Positions 16,188-24,317 of a stretch of 64,000 bases of DNA are shown piece by piece. Origin of the DNA: Bacilli bacterium. GTDB taxonomy: Bacteria; Bacillota_I; Bacilli_A; RF39; UBA660. A program made the position numbers and the translations under genes. The stretch lies in the NCBI GenBank assembly GCA_017436345.1, contig JAFSDH010000003.1, forward strand, positions 44,695 to 108,694, read 5' to 3'. The notes below the pieces were generated by a model. The model worked only from the letters and a program-made list of their open reading frames with translations. It was not told the DNA's origin and made no database searches. Every line of letters begins with the position of its first letter. Positions within the stretch are counted from its first letter, which is position 1.

Positions 16188-16884
16188 TATGAAACTTTTA
16201 GAAATTAATGGTTTAAATAAGTCTTTTGATGATAAAGAAATACTTAAAGATATTAATTTAAGCATTTCAAAAGGAAAAATTGTTGGATTACTAGGTAAAA
16301 ATGGTGTTGGTAAGACTACACTTATTAAACTAATAAATGACTTACTAACTCCAACAAGTGGAGAAATCTTAATTAAAGGTCAAAAAATTGGGGTTGAAAC
16401 AAAAAAAATAATATCTTATTTGCCAGAAAGAACATATTTAAATAAACAAATGAAAGTATCTGAGGTTATTAGTTATTTTGAAGATTTCTATGAAAATTTT
16501 GATTCTGCAAAAGCTAAAAAATTGTTAAAAGATTTAAACTTAGATATTAATCAAAAACTATCTAAAATGAGTAAAGGAATGCAAGAAAAAGTTCAATTAG
16601 TCCTTGTTATGTCCAGAAATGCAGATTTATATGTTTTAGATGAACCTTTAGGAGGAGTAGATCCTGCAACAAGAGATTATATTTTAGACACTATCCTTTC
16701 TAATTTTAGTGAAAATGCTAGTGTTATTATTTCAACTCATTTAATATCTGATATTGAAAAAATCTTAGATGAAGTAATTTTTATTGATAAAGGTCAAGTT
16801 GTTTTGCAAAGTGATGCTGACAAACTTAGAAAAAAGGAAAAATCATCTATTGATGAAATCTTTAGGAGGATGTTCAAATGCTAA
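16180..16884 (+). CDS. ABC transporter ATP-binding protein
   Basis: Nucleotide-binding subunit of 234 residues (231 if it starts at the ATG at 16189). Walker A is LLGKNGVGKTTLIKL, the signature motif is LSKMSKGMQEKVQLV (a variant of LSGGQ), Walker B is LYVLDEPLGGVDP, and the H-loop is IISTHLISD. The two start codons cannot be resolved: AAGGG at 16171-16175 is 4 bases from the first and 13 from the second. It overlaps both neighbours, GntR before and permease after, so the three are translationally coupled. Substrate unknown; YtrB-like export or sensing of wall-active compounds is the closest family parallel. Confidence 0.92.
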   Translation: MINMKLLEINGLNKSFDDKEILKDINLSISKGKIVGLLGKNGVGKTTLIKLINDLLTPTSGEILIKGQKIGVETKKIISYLPERTYLNKQMKVSEVISYFEDFYENFDSAKAKKLLKDLNLDINQKLSKMSKGMQEKVQLVLVMSRNADLYVLDEPLGGVDPATRDYILDTILSNFSENASVIISTHLISDIEKILDEVIFIDKGQVVLQSDADKLRKKEKSSIDEIFRRMFKC

Positions 16885-17672
16885 GTAAATTATTAAAATA
16901 TGATTTAAAATATATGTTAAAAAATATGTCAATATTTTATATATTATCTATATTCTTTGCTATAACAACAAGAATATTATTTAATTTAGAGCAATCAATA
17001 ATTATTAATATAATTGGACAAATAAGTGTTGGTTGTATGTTTGCAATGCTTGCTAATATATTAATAAATACTATGATGAGAAGCTGGGTTAGATTTAGAG
17101 ATTCGTTGTATAAAGATGAAGCTTATTTAACACATACACTTCCAGTTACTAAGAATGAATTATACAATTCAAAATTTATACAAACTCTTACATTCTTCTT
17201 TATAAGTTTTATTGTTATTTTAATAAGTCTATTTATTGCATATTATTCAAAAGATAATTGGCTACTTTTAACAAATTATATAAATACAATTACAACAGGA
17301 TTAGACATGAATACTTCATTCTTTATTATAATGTTTATTACACTTATATTTTTAGAAGTGTTTAATGCCATTCAATGTGGATTCTATGGAATGATTTTAG
17401 GGCATAAAAAGAATAATGGCAAATTAGGGTATTCAATATTATTTGGATTTATAATATATCTATTAGCTCAAACCTTAGTATTAGCTTTAGTATTTGTGTA
17501 TGGATTATTTGACTCATCAGTAATGGAACTTTTTAAAACAACTACAGGTAACATTGATGTAGGGTCATTTAAAGTTTTAGCTATAGTAGCATCTTTATTA
17601 TATTTAGTAATTATGTTTATTATGAGTATACTATGTAAGAAAGAATTAAATAAAGGAGTTAATATTGAATAG
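16878..17672 (+). CDS. ABC transporter permease
   Basis: 264 residues with six hydrophobic helices, a basic N-terminus (MLSKLLKYDLKYMLKN) and no soluble domain, the pattern of ABC-2-type permeases that pair with a YtrA-like regulator. AGGAGG lies inside the end of the ATPase gene, 7 bases before the ATG. The conserved segment between helices 2 and 3, RDSLYKDEAYLTHTLPVTK, is typical of such permeases. Likely forms a homodimer or works with the ATPase directly upstream. No terminator is evident in the 195-base gap that follows. Confidence 0.85.
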   Translation: MLSKLLKYDLKYMLKNMSIFYILSIFFAITTRILFNLEQSIIINIIGQISVGCMFAMLANILINTMMRSWVRFRDSLYKDEAYLTHTLPVTKNELYNSKFIQTLTFFFISFIVILISLFIAYYSKDNWLLLTNYINTITTGLDMNTSFFIIMFITLIFLEVFNAIQCGFYGMILGHKKNNGKLGYSILFGFIIYLLAQTLVLALVFVYGLFDSSVMELFKTTTGNIDVGSFKVLAIVASLLYLVIMFIMSILCKKELNKGVNIE

Positions 17673-17867
17673 AATAATGATAAAAATTTGAATACAAAAA
17701 ATATTCGAAAAATTCATTGTTGAAAATTACGATTGTCTTTTTGTTTATATAAAATAAAAAGATTTTCTTAAATAAAAAAGAAATATGACCATTACCAAAT
17801 AAGCATAGATTATTAATGGATTATAACTTATTAATTCTATGTTATAATTACTACAAGAGGTGGTAAT

Positions 17868-18134
17868 ATGAAAAAAAGCGTATGTTCAAAATGTGGAAGT
17901 ACTAATATTAATTATCAGGCAATAACAAATACAATACAAAAAAATAAGTATCATAGTCTTACATGGTGGTTATGTATTGGATGGTGGTGGATTCCCGCCA
18001 AATGGTTCTTTTTTACTGGAATTGCCTTATTTATGTTTGTTTTAAAATTACTTGGTGTAAGAAAAAAGAAAAACATAATTATTGATAGAACAAAAGCTGT
18101 ATGTCAAAATTGTGGAAATTCATGGAATGTTTAA
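17868..18134 (+). CDS. Small zinc-ribbon membrane protein
   Basis: 88 residues. A CSKCG knuckle at residues 6-10 and a CQNCG knuckle near the C-terminus (80-84) flank a Trp-rich hydrophobic segment (WWLCIGWWWIPAKWFFF then GIALFMFVLKLLG), so both knuckles could close a single zinc ribbon on the cytoplasmic side of a membrane hairpin. The start follows GAGGTGGTAAT. Function unknown. It is one of several zinc-ribbon plus membrane-helix proteins in the window. The 195 bases before it hold an imperfect inverted repeat (CATAGATTATTAA ... TTATTAATTCTATG) and a TATAAT. Confidence 0.75.
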   Translation: MKKSVCSKCGSTNINYQAITNTIQKNKYHSLTWWLCIGWWWIPAKWFFFTGIALFMFVLKLLGVRKKKNIIIDRTKAVCQNCGNSWNV

Positions 18135-18153
18135 AAAAACAGGAGTTGATATT

Positions 18154-18600
18154 ATGACAAAGTATATATTGGAACCATATACTGATCAATACTATGACTT
18201 TGTATATAATGTAAAAAAGAATGCATATATAAAATATGTTGAACAATGTTGGGGAAAATGGAATGAAGAAGATCAAAAAGAATATTTTAAGAAATTTATA
18301 GATACATATAAAACTAATTCATATATTATTAAAGTTGGTAATAAAGCAATTGGATTTTATAATGATGAATATTTAATTGATGGAAGTTATGAAATAGGTA
18401 ATATATGCATAATTCCAGAATATCAAAGAAAAGGAATAGGAACTGATATTTTAAGAAATAAATTAGAAGAACATAACAACCAAGATATTAAAATTCAGTT
18501 TTTTAAACAAAACCCCGTAGGAATATTATATGAAAGATTAGGTTTTGTTCCAAATGGCGAAACAGAGTTCCATTATCAAATGATAAAAAAAGGAGAGTAA
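18154..18600 (+). CDS. GNAT family N-acetyltransferase
   Basis: Acetyl-CoA-dependent acetyltransferase of 148 residues. The ATG at 18154 follows CAGGAG; the longer frame from 18082 would overlap the previous gene and lacks a ribosome binding site. The acetyl-CoA-binding motif A is clear: IGNICIIPEYQRKGIGTDIL (Q/RxxGxG/A), followed by a beta strand (IKIQFFK) and the terminal NPVGILYERLGFV element common in GNATs. The acceptor substrate is unknown. It is 2 bases before the next gene and probably co-transcribed with it. Confidence 0.88.
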   Translation: MTKYILEPYTDQYYDFVYNVKKNAYIKYVEQCWGKWNEEDQKEYFKKFIDTYKTNSYIIKVGNKAIGFYNDEYLIDGSYEIGNICIIPEYQRKGIGTDILRNKLEEHNNQDIKIQFFKQNPVGILYERLGFVPNGETEFHYQMIKKGE

Positions 18601-18602
18601 AA

Positions 18603-18977
18603 ATGAATAATATTGTTCTATGCGGCAGCATGAAAATAAAAGATAAGATAGTTGAAGTAGGACGCAGTCTAGAAAATATGGGATATAACGTTTTATTACC
18701 AGTTGAATGTATGCAAGGACTAGACAAAATAATTGCATCTCGTGCACATTTAGATCGAATTGTAAACCCTGAAAATGAAATAGTATTAATTGTAAATGAT
18801 ACTAAAAATGGAATTGAAAACTATATTGGACCTAATAGTTTTGCTGAAATAGCATTTGGTTTTTACTTTAATAAAAAAGTTTATTTATTAAATGATATAT
18901 ATGAACCATATAAAGATGAACTAGTTGGATGGAAAGTAATTCCATTAAAAGGTAATCTTAATAAAATAGTAAAATAA
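18603..18977 (+). CDS. Nucleoside 2-deoxyribosyltransferase-fold protein
   Basis: 124 residues. The N-terminal strand-loop IVLCGSMK and the later IGPNSFAEIAFGFYFNKKVYLLND block are the two landmarks of the nucleoside 2-deoxyribosyltransferase/DUF4406 superfamily, where the Glu in that second block (here in AEIAFG) is the catalytic nucleophile. It could exchange bases on deoxynucleosides or hydrolyse a nucleotide; family members vary. It starts 2 bases after the GNAT stop with GGAGAG as ribosome binding site, and a terminator follows. Confidence 0.72.
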   Translation: MNNIVLCGSMKIKDKIVEVGRSLENMGYNVLLPVECMQGLDKIIASRAHLDRIVNPENEIVLIVNDTKNGIENYIGPNSFAEIAFGFYFNKKVYLLNDIYEPYKDELVGWKVIPLKGNLNKIVK

Positions 18978-18980
18978 AAA

Positions 18981-19006
18981 AGCTCGTTATCTATTAACGA
19001 GTTTTA
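18981..19006 (+). terminator. Intrinsic terminator
   Basis: Stem CTCGTTA / TAACGAG with a TCTAT loop, then TTTTAAT. Confidence 0.78.
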
Positions 19007-19021
19007 ATATTATAAATATAA

Positions 19022-19073
19022 GTGTAAAAAATACACTAAAACTATTGACAAACGTATAAAATACACATAAGAT
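19022..19073 (+). promoter_or_regulatory. Promoter with two operator-like repeats
   Basis: TTGACA at 19045-19050 and TAAGAT at 19068-19073 are 17 bases apart. A perfect inverted repeat, GTGTA-N5-TACAC, lies just upstream at 19022-19036, and a related GTATAAAATACAC lies within the spacer at 19054-19066. The pairing of one copy above the -35 and one between the boxes looks like a repressor site. The regulator is not known; the arms recall the AGTGTA/TACACT half-sites reported for B. subtilis YtrA, but the spacing differs. Confidence 0.6.
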
Positions 19074-19099
19074 AGTATTGTCTAAGAAAGAGGGATAAA

Positions 19100-20023
19100 A
19101 TGGAAATAAATAGTTTAAAATTTGAAATAAGTCATTATGATTTATCTTATGAAAAAAAAGTTATTGTAAGAAAATTAACAGGTGGAAAATACCAAAAGGA
19201 ATATCCTGAAGTAACTGATTATGCTGTTTTAAATGGTTTAAAAACAAAGATTAATAAAAAAGGCGAAATTTATGGGGATTATTGGATTGCTGATACTCAA
19301 GATGTATATGAAGGCCCAATGGACATGATAGCTTATGGTCCTGACTATACATTCCAAAAAACAAATGCCTATGGAGCCTTTCCGACAGATAAAACTATAG
19401 GAACTAAACCTTCAATCAAATATTCATTAATTGAAGAAAGAGCTAAAGTTATCAAAAAATACATATATCCTAAATGTTTTTATGATGAAGAATACTATAT
19501 TGTTGAATTTGGAGAGTATCCTCAAAATCTAGCAATGCCTAACACACAAAAAACATTAAATGATTTATATAGTCAAAATAAGTTAAATAAGACAGGAAGA
19601 TCTTTTTCACGCGATATAGGTGATGTTAATGAGGGGATGTTGTGCGTTACTGAAGATGAATACGAATATCAAGGAAAAAAATATGTAAGAGTTAAAAACT
19701 TAAATCCAGAAGGAGTACTATCAAATGGTAAAAAAGCAGGTGTTGAAGAATATTATTGGATAAAAGTAGAGCCAGTAGTGTGGTTTGTTGATAAAGGTGA
19801 AGATATTGCAACAACAAATAAAATTATAATAGGTGGAGTAGCGTATAATAATTCGGAAACTTATAATTATCAAAACACATATATTTCAAATTTTATAGAA
19901 TATTTCTTCAAAAGAGAAATTAACCAAAAAACAATACGTTTAAATACTGAATATACTCAATCTAATGATGAAAATAGTAATCAAAAAAACACGCATAAAG
20001 TAAAGGTTAAAGTTAAAAAATAA
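19100..20023 (+). CDS. DUF6273-like protein of unknown function
   Basis: 307 residues, no signal peptide or membrane helix. The central block IVEFGEYPQNLA and the later YYWIKVEPVVWFVDK segment resemble the FGxYPQ ... W(R/K)VEPI..W pattern of DUF6273-type domains found in many gut Firmicutes, often in phage or surface proteins; the match is by eye and moderate. The C-terminus is hydrophilic and lysine-rich (HKVKVKVKK). GAGGGAT precedes the ATG. The gene has its own promoter with operator-like repeats, so it is probably conditionally expressed. No catalytic motif seen. Confidence 0.6.
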   Translation: MEINSLKFEISHYDLSYEKKVIVRKLTGGKYQKEYPEVTDYAVLNGLKTKINKKGEIYGDYWIADTQDVYEGPMDMIAYGPDYTFQKTNAYGAFPTDKTIGTKPSIKYSLIEERAKVIKKYIYPKCFYDEEYYIVEFGEYPQNLAMPNTQKTLNDLYSQNKLNKTGRSFSRDIGDVNEGMLCVTEDEYEYQGKKYVRVKNLNPEGVLSNGKKAGVEEYYWIKVEPVVWFVDKGEDIATTNKIIIGGVAYNNSETYNYQNTYISNFIEYFFKREINQKTIRLNTEYTQSNDENSNQKNTHKVKVKVKK

Positions 20024-20047
20024 AAAATTAATATTCATTAATCAAAC

Positions 20048-20076
20048 TTGTTATAATAAAAAAAATATGCTATAAG
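20048..20076 (+). promoter_or_regulatory. Probable promoter of the tandem HD gene
   Basis: TTGTTA at 20048-20053 and an extended -10, TGC-TATAAG at 20068-20076, with 17-base spacing. Confidence 0.5.
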
Positions 20077-20108
20077 TATAATGAAATATTATAAAACGGG
20101 TGGTTTGA

Positions 20109-21605
20109 ATGAAAATAAATGATAAGTTAAAAAAATACATCGAGGAAAATGTTTTTCCTGAATATCAAAAAAATGATGAAGGACATAATATTGATCATAT
20201 AAAATATGTTATTGAAAGAAGTTTAAAGTTTGCTAGTCTTGTTTCTGATATAAATTACAATATGGTATATACCATAGCTGCATATCATGATATAGGTCAT
20301 CATATTGATGCTAAAAACCATGAAAAGATCTCTAGTGATATGTTACTTTCTGATCAGTCTTTAAGAGAATTTTTTACTGAGGAAGAAATAAATATTATGG
20401 CTGAAGCTGTATATGACCATCGTGCTAGTTTAGAGTATGTACCAAGAAGTATATATGGAAAAATTGTTTCATCAGCAGATCGAAATGTAAATATAGATTT
20501 ACCTTTAAGAAGAACATATACTTATCGCTTAAAACATAATACAGAATATTGTTTAAGTAACATTATAAAAGAATCAAGAGAGCATTTATTAAATAAATTT
20601 GGTAAATTAGGTTATGCTACTGAAAAAATTTATTTTGATGATCCAGAATATAAAAAATTCTTAGAAGAGATTCATCTTCTAGCATCTAATGAAGATTTAT
20701 TTATTGAGCGATATATCCAAATAAATAATATAAATGATACTCGTTTTAAACTAATATTTGAGCAAGAAAAAAAGAATAATCCATCTCTGTCATTAGATGA
20801 ACTTTTATATGAAACGTATTTAAAAACAAGAATTAAAGAAGAAGATAATTTTGATGATTATCGAGAAAAAATATTAGAAACTAATAATATAAATGAAATA
20901 GATTATTATACAAAAGATGTTAATCTTGATTTAAAGAAATATGTAGAAGAAGAAATCTTTCCTAAATATGAATTAAATGATGGTGCTCATGGTATTGTTC
21001 ACATAATTGAAGTAATAAGAAGATCTTTTGCTTTAAATGATACATATAAATTAAATCTAAATCCTAATATGATTTATGCAATTGCAGCCTATCATGATTT
21101 AGGAAAACATGAAGATCATGAAAAACATCATTTAATAGGAGCTCAAAAGTTTATTTCTGATGAAAATATGAATAAATTTTTTACATCAGAAGAAAGACAA
21201 GTTATAAAAGAAGCAATTGAAGACCATCGTTCATCCAAAGAAGATGAACCAAGAAGTATATATGGAAAATTAATTTCATCAGCAGATCGTAATACCAGTA
21301 TAGATATAGTGTTTATTAGAAGTTTTTTTGTTGCTAAAGAAAGACAACCTGAAACAAAAATAGAAGATTATCTTGATTATACAATTAAGAGATTATCTAA
21401 AAAATATGATGAAGAAAATCCCGAAAACATGTTTTTTGAAGATCGTACTTATCAAGAATTTATTAAAGATATGCGTTCTTTATTAAAAGATGAAAAGAAA
21501 TTTAAAGAAAGATATTGTCAAACTAATCATATTACTTCAAGAACTAATTGTGTTGGTGATGAACTTGGTGAAACATCTTTTATAAAGAAACTTTCTAAAA
21601 AATAA
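20109..21605 (+). CDS. Tandem HD-domain phosphohydrolase
   Basis: 498 residues made of two homologous HD domains in one chain. The first (about 1-215) has GHNIDHIKYV (His30), the HD pair AAYHDIGHH (60-61) and SSADRNVNID; the second (about 280-490) has AHGIVHIIEV, AAYHDLGKH (329-330) and SSADRNTSID. Both carry the full metal-binding H...HD...D set, so both sites look active. Each half also has the YDHRAS/EDHRSS and PRSIYGK segments, which indicates an internal duplication. HD domains of this type hydrolyse nucleotides or phosphate esters; the substrate is unknown. It is monocistronic, with an extended -10 promoter and its own terminator. Confidence 0.82.
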   Translation: MKINDKLKKYIEENVFPEYQKNDEGHNIDHIKYVIERSLKFASLVSDINYNMVYTIAAYHDIGHHIDAKNHEKISSDMLLSDQSLREFFTEEEINIMAEAVYDHRASLEYVPRSIYGKIVSSADRNVNIDLPLRRTYTYRLKHNTEYCLSNIIKESREHLLNKFGKLGYATEKIYFDDPEYKKFLEEIHLLASNEDLFIERYIQINNINDTRFKLIFEQEKKNNPSLSLDELLYETYLKTRIKEEDNFDDYREKILETNNINEIDYYTKDVNLDLKKYVEEEIFPKYELNDGAHGIVHIIEVIRRSFALNDTYKLNLNPNMIYAIAAYHDLGKHEDHEKHHLIGAQKFISDENMNKFFTSEERQVIKEAIEDHRSSKEDEPRSIYGKLISSADRNTSIDIVFIRSFFVAKERQPETKIEDYLDYTIKRLSKKYDEENPENMFFEDRTYQEFIKDMRSLLKDEKKFKERYCQTNHITSRTNCVGDELGETSFIKKLSKK

Positions 21606-21616
21606 TACATGTAAAT

Positions 21617-21641
21617 AGACTTATTTAAATAAGTCTTTTTA
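21617..21641 (+). terminator. Intrinsic terminator
   Basis: Stem AGACTTA / TAAGTCT with loop TTTAAA, then TTTTT. Confidence 0.82.
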
Positions 21642-21712
21642 TATTGAAAAAAAATAAACTTTGATATAATTAAAGTAGCATAATAAGACAAAAAGAATAT
21701 GAAGGTGAAACA

Positions 21713-23125
21713 ATGGACTATGAAATTTTAGGAATATTTATATCAGCATTAATAGGTGGATATTTATTCTCTCAACTTTTAAAAAAGATAAATTATGAAT
21801 TAAAAGGGTTTGAGATAATAATCTATCAATTAGCTTTTTTATTAGTATTTCATTTAGGTAAATATAATAATTTTGATTATTATCAAAAATACTTAGGAAT
21901 TTTTCTATTTATAATGGTAGGTATATATTACTTTTTAAGGAGTATCAAGACTAAAAAATATATAGAAATAACTTCAATAGTCTTATTGATTATGAGTATA
22001 ATGTTTAACTATTTATCTATTAAATCTATACCTTATGACCTATCAAAAAGTGTATTTATAATATCTGGTCTATCAATTTTATCGGTAATTGTTATCGATT
22101 TTATGATTTTATTTGCTATGAAAACAAATTTAAATATAGAAAATAAACCTAAGAAAAATAAAGCCATTTTAACTATTCTAACAATTTTTACTTTTTTAAA
22201 TATCATATATGGATATGTTGGTAATATACTATTAGAAAAAAGAATAGAAGAAAAAGCAATAGATTACTTAAAAAACAAATATAGTCAAACGACAGAATAT
22301 CAATTACTTAAAGAAGATTCCTTTTGTGAACAATATGAATGTGAATATCGCTTTAAAACTAACAATAAGTATGAATATTATGATGTCGAAGTAAGAAAGG
22401 ATACAGAAGAAATAAAAAGCGAATTTAAACATTGTATTTCTAAAAAGGAATGTAACACTAAAGCTGAAGATGTAGCTAAACAATATTTAAATAAAAAATA
22501 TGGTAAATTTGATTATGAAACTAATAATGATTTAACAGAATGTAATTCATACAGATGCTATGTTATGTTTGATTCTAAATACACTAATGAACCATTTGAA
22601 GTAACTGTTGATAAAGAAAGCTTTCATGTTGATTCTGATGATTTTCTAGTATTATATTTTTCAAAATTATTAGATGAAGATTTTTATTCAACTTATTCTT
22701 TAGAAAATGTTATACTTGATGAAATCGAAGAACAATTAGAAGAAGAATATAGTATTAAATATGAGATTGATTTAAGTTTATATTCTTCATACTTTGATCA
22801 GGATTTAGATGAAATATATTTTGGTAAAATACCAACAATTGAAGACTTAAAAAAATATGCCGTTATAAGTATAAGTGACTTAGAAATAAAAAAAGTATTT
22901 AATGCAAATCAGTTAAATGAATTTAATGAATATATTATTTCTATGTATGAAGACTTTTATAAAAATAAATTAACAACTAGTAAAACATTGTTTTTTGATT
23001 TTGCTTATGATAACCCATTTAATACACAAGGAGTAGGTAGTTATAAATATGGCGGATATATTAGAGATGCAGGAAGTTTATATATGATTTATTTACAACC
23101 AACACCATATAAAATTGATAAATAA
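21713..23125 (+). CDS. Unrecognised membrane protein with cysteine-paired extracytoplasmic repeats
   Basis: 470 residues. The first ~175 residues hold about six hydrophobic helices. The remaining ~295 are hydrophilic and probably outside the cell; they contain two similar units, each with an AxxYLxxKY opening and a Cys-x3-Tyr-x-Cys element (FCEQYECEYRF and ECNSYRCYVMF), suggesting a duplicated small domain, perhaps disulfide-stabilised. I do not recognise the family. GAAGGTG precedes the start. The gene is 12 bases before the MazG-like gene with no terminator between, so the two may be co-transcribed. Confidence 0.65.
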   Translation: MDYEILGIFISALIGGYLFSQLLKKINYELKGFEIIIYQLAFLLVFHLGKYNNFDYYQKYLGIFLFIMVGIYYFLRSIKTKKYIEITSIVLLIMSIMFNYLSIKSIPYDLSKSVFIISGLSILSVIVIDFMILFAMKTNLNIENKPKKNKAILTILTIFTFLNIIYGYVGNILLEKRIEEKAIDYLKNKYSQTTEYQLLKEDSFCEQYECEYRFKTNNKYEYYDVEVRKDTEEIKSEFKHCISKKECNTKAEDVAKQYLNKKYGKFDYETNNDLTECNSYRCYVMFDSKYTNEPFEVTVDKESFHVDSDDFLVLYFSKLLDEDFYSTYSLENVILDEIEEQLEEEYSIKYEIDLSLYSSYFDQDLDEIYFGKIPTIEDLKKYAVISISDLEIKKVFNANQLNEFNEYIISMYEDFYKNKLTTSKTLFFDFAYDNPFNTQGVGSYKYGGYIRDAGSLYMIYLQPTPYKIDK

Positions 23126-23137
23126 TTAGGAGGAAAT

Positions 23138-23452
23138 ATGTATAACAAATTAGTAAGAGATAAAATACCTGAAATAATAGAGAATAATGGAGAAAAACCT
23201 ATAACAAGAGTTTTATCAGAAGAAGAATATAAAAAAGAATTAGAAAAGAAATTAAATGAAGAATATCAAGAAGTATTAAATGCATGTGGTGATGATCGAA
23301 TTGAAGAGTTGGCAGATATGCTAGAAGTTATGATATCTTTAGCTAAACTTGACAATAAAGGATTAGATGATATAATAAAAGCCGCTCAAAAAAAGAGAGA
23401 AAAACGTGGTGGATTTGATAAAAGAATTTATTTAGAAGGTGTAAATAAATAA
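23138..23452 (+). CDS. MazG-like / phosphoribosyl-ATP pyrophosphohydrolase-type NTP pyrophosphatase
   Basis: 104 residues, all alpha. It opens with YNKLVRDKIPEII, a sequence typical of short MazG-like house-cleaning enzymes, and has the metal-binding helices EEYQEVLNAC and RIEELADMLEVM (Glu-Glu and Glu-x-x-Asp). Such enzymes remove pyrophosphate from nucleoside triphosphates, often damaged or non-canonical ones. AGGAGG lies just before the ATG. The substrate cannot be told from the sequence. The next gene follows 20 bases after its stop. Confidence 0.82.
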   Translation: MYNKLVRDKIPEIIENNGEKPITRVLSEEEYKKELEKKLNEEYQEVLNACGDDRIEELADMLEVMISLAKLDNKGLDDIIKAAQKKREKRGGFDKRIYLEGVNK

Positions 23453-23472
23453 AATAAGAAGGGGGATTGGAA

Positions 23473-23865
23473 ATGAATTTAAAAGAATATTATGAAAGAA
23501 TTAAAGCAAATATTTGTATAGATAAAGAAATAAGAGAATTATTTTCAATGAGTTTAAATTTAGGAAATATTGTTAGAGTTACTTCTCATAGAACAGATAA
23601 ATTTTCAACATGTAATCCACATATGCCATCAGAATATTTTTCTAAAGAAAATATTGTTGAAGAGTTTGGCGTTGTTACAGATAGAAATGAAGAATATGTA
23701 ATTAGAGAAGAATATTTAGGTTTGAATTTTGAAAGTCCATGTGATAAATACATTCTTCATATTTATGATAAAAATGAATATGTAGTTGCTGATACATCAG
23801 ATTTAGAAAATTATTTAGAAAGTAAAAAACAAGTAAAACAAAAACGTAAGAGTATAAGAAAATAA
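23473..23865 (+). CDS. Unrecognised small acidic/basic protein
   Basis: 130 residues. The ATG at 23473 follows GGGGGATT; an in-frame TTG two codons upstream is rejected. No family recognised: there is no signal peptide or membrane helix, the middle contains FSTCNPHMPSEYFSKEN, and the C-terminus is strongly basic (KKQVKQKRKSIRK). The stop overlaps the next start by one base, so it is translated together with the NIF3/CutA-like protein; its position between that and the MazG-like NTPase hints at a small nucleotide- or metal-handling operon, which is inference. Confidence 0.6.
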   Translation: MNLKEYYERIKANICIDKEIRELFSMSLNLGNIVRVTSHRTDKFSTCNPHMPSEYFSKENIVEEFGVVTDRNEEYVIREEYLGLNFESPCDKYILHIYDKNEYVVADTSDLENYLESKKQVKQKRKSIRK

Positions 23866-24206
23866 TGAAATTAGACGTTAAAAAAGTAGATATTATTGTC
23901 ACAATGCCTAAAGAGCATGTTGATAAGATAAGAACTGCTATTTGTGAAGCTGGTGCTGGAAAAATGGGAAAATATACTTTCTGCACTATATCTTCAAATA
24001 TAGTAGGAACTTTTAAACCAGATGATGATGCAACGCCATATATTGGTAAAAAGAATGAATTAGAATTTGTTGAAGAAATAAAATTAGAAGTAATTTGTGA
24101 TGTTGAAAAAGTTGGAGAAATTTTAGAAATAATAAGACAAGTTCATCCATATGAAGAACCTGGAATTGATATAATTCCATTATTTAGTCCTGAGGATTTT
24201 AAATAA
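23865..24206 (+). CDS. Stand-alone NIF3/YqfO insert-type (CutA/PII-like) domain protein
   Basis: 113 residues. The C-terminal motif VHPYEEPGIDIIPL matches the HPYEEP..D..PL signature of the CutA/PII-like domain inserted in YqfO/NIF3 proteins and also found alone. The core has strand-helix alternation, GAGKMGKYTFCTISSN, and GTFKPDDDATPYIGK. Stand-alone members are uncharacterised; trimer formation and metal binding are inferred from the fold. It overlaps the preceding gene by one base and is followed by a strong terminator. Confidence 0.75.
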   Translation: MKLDVKKVDIIVTMPKEHVDKIRTAICEAGAGKMGKYTFCTISSNIVGTFKPDDDATPYIGKKNELEFVEEIKLEVICDVEKVGEILEIIRQVHPYEEPGIDIIPLFSPEDFK

Positions 24207-24222
24207 TTTATAAAAATAATAA

Positions 24223-24254
24223 AAAAAGAAATAGTTTTACGCTATTTCTTTTTA
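24223..24254 (+). terminator. Intrinsic terminator
   Basis: A 12-bp stem AAAAAGAAATAG / CTATTTCTTTTT with loop TTTTACG. Confidence 0.87.
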
Positions 24255-24290
24255 TTTATAAGCTTTTTAGTGTTTGTTTTTTATCTTTTG

Positions 24291-24299
24291 TGCTATAAT
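24291..24299 (+). promoter_or_regulatory. Extended -10 promoter element of gltX
   Basis: TGCTATAAT, identical to the element before rpiB, 18 bases before the gltX start. There is no T-box-like leader between it and the gene. Confidence 0.5.
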
Positions 24300-24317
24300 A
24301 ACGCTAGGTGATTTATT

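Noticed and set aside
15700..24206. Accessory stretch considered as a prophage or integrative element
   Set aside because: No integrase, transposase, structural phage gene, tRNA attachment site or flanking repeat; base composition matches the neighbours.
24207..24317. T-box leader before gltX-cysS
   Set aside because: Only a terminator of the previous gene and an extended -10 are present; there is no room for a T-box.
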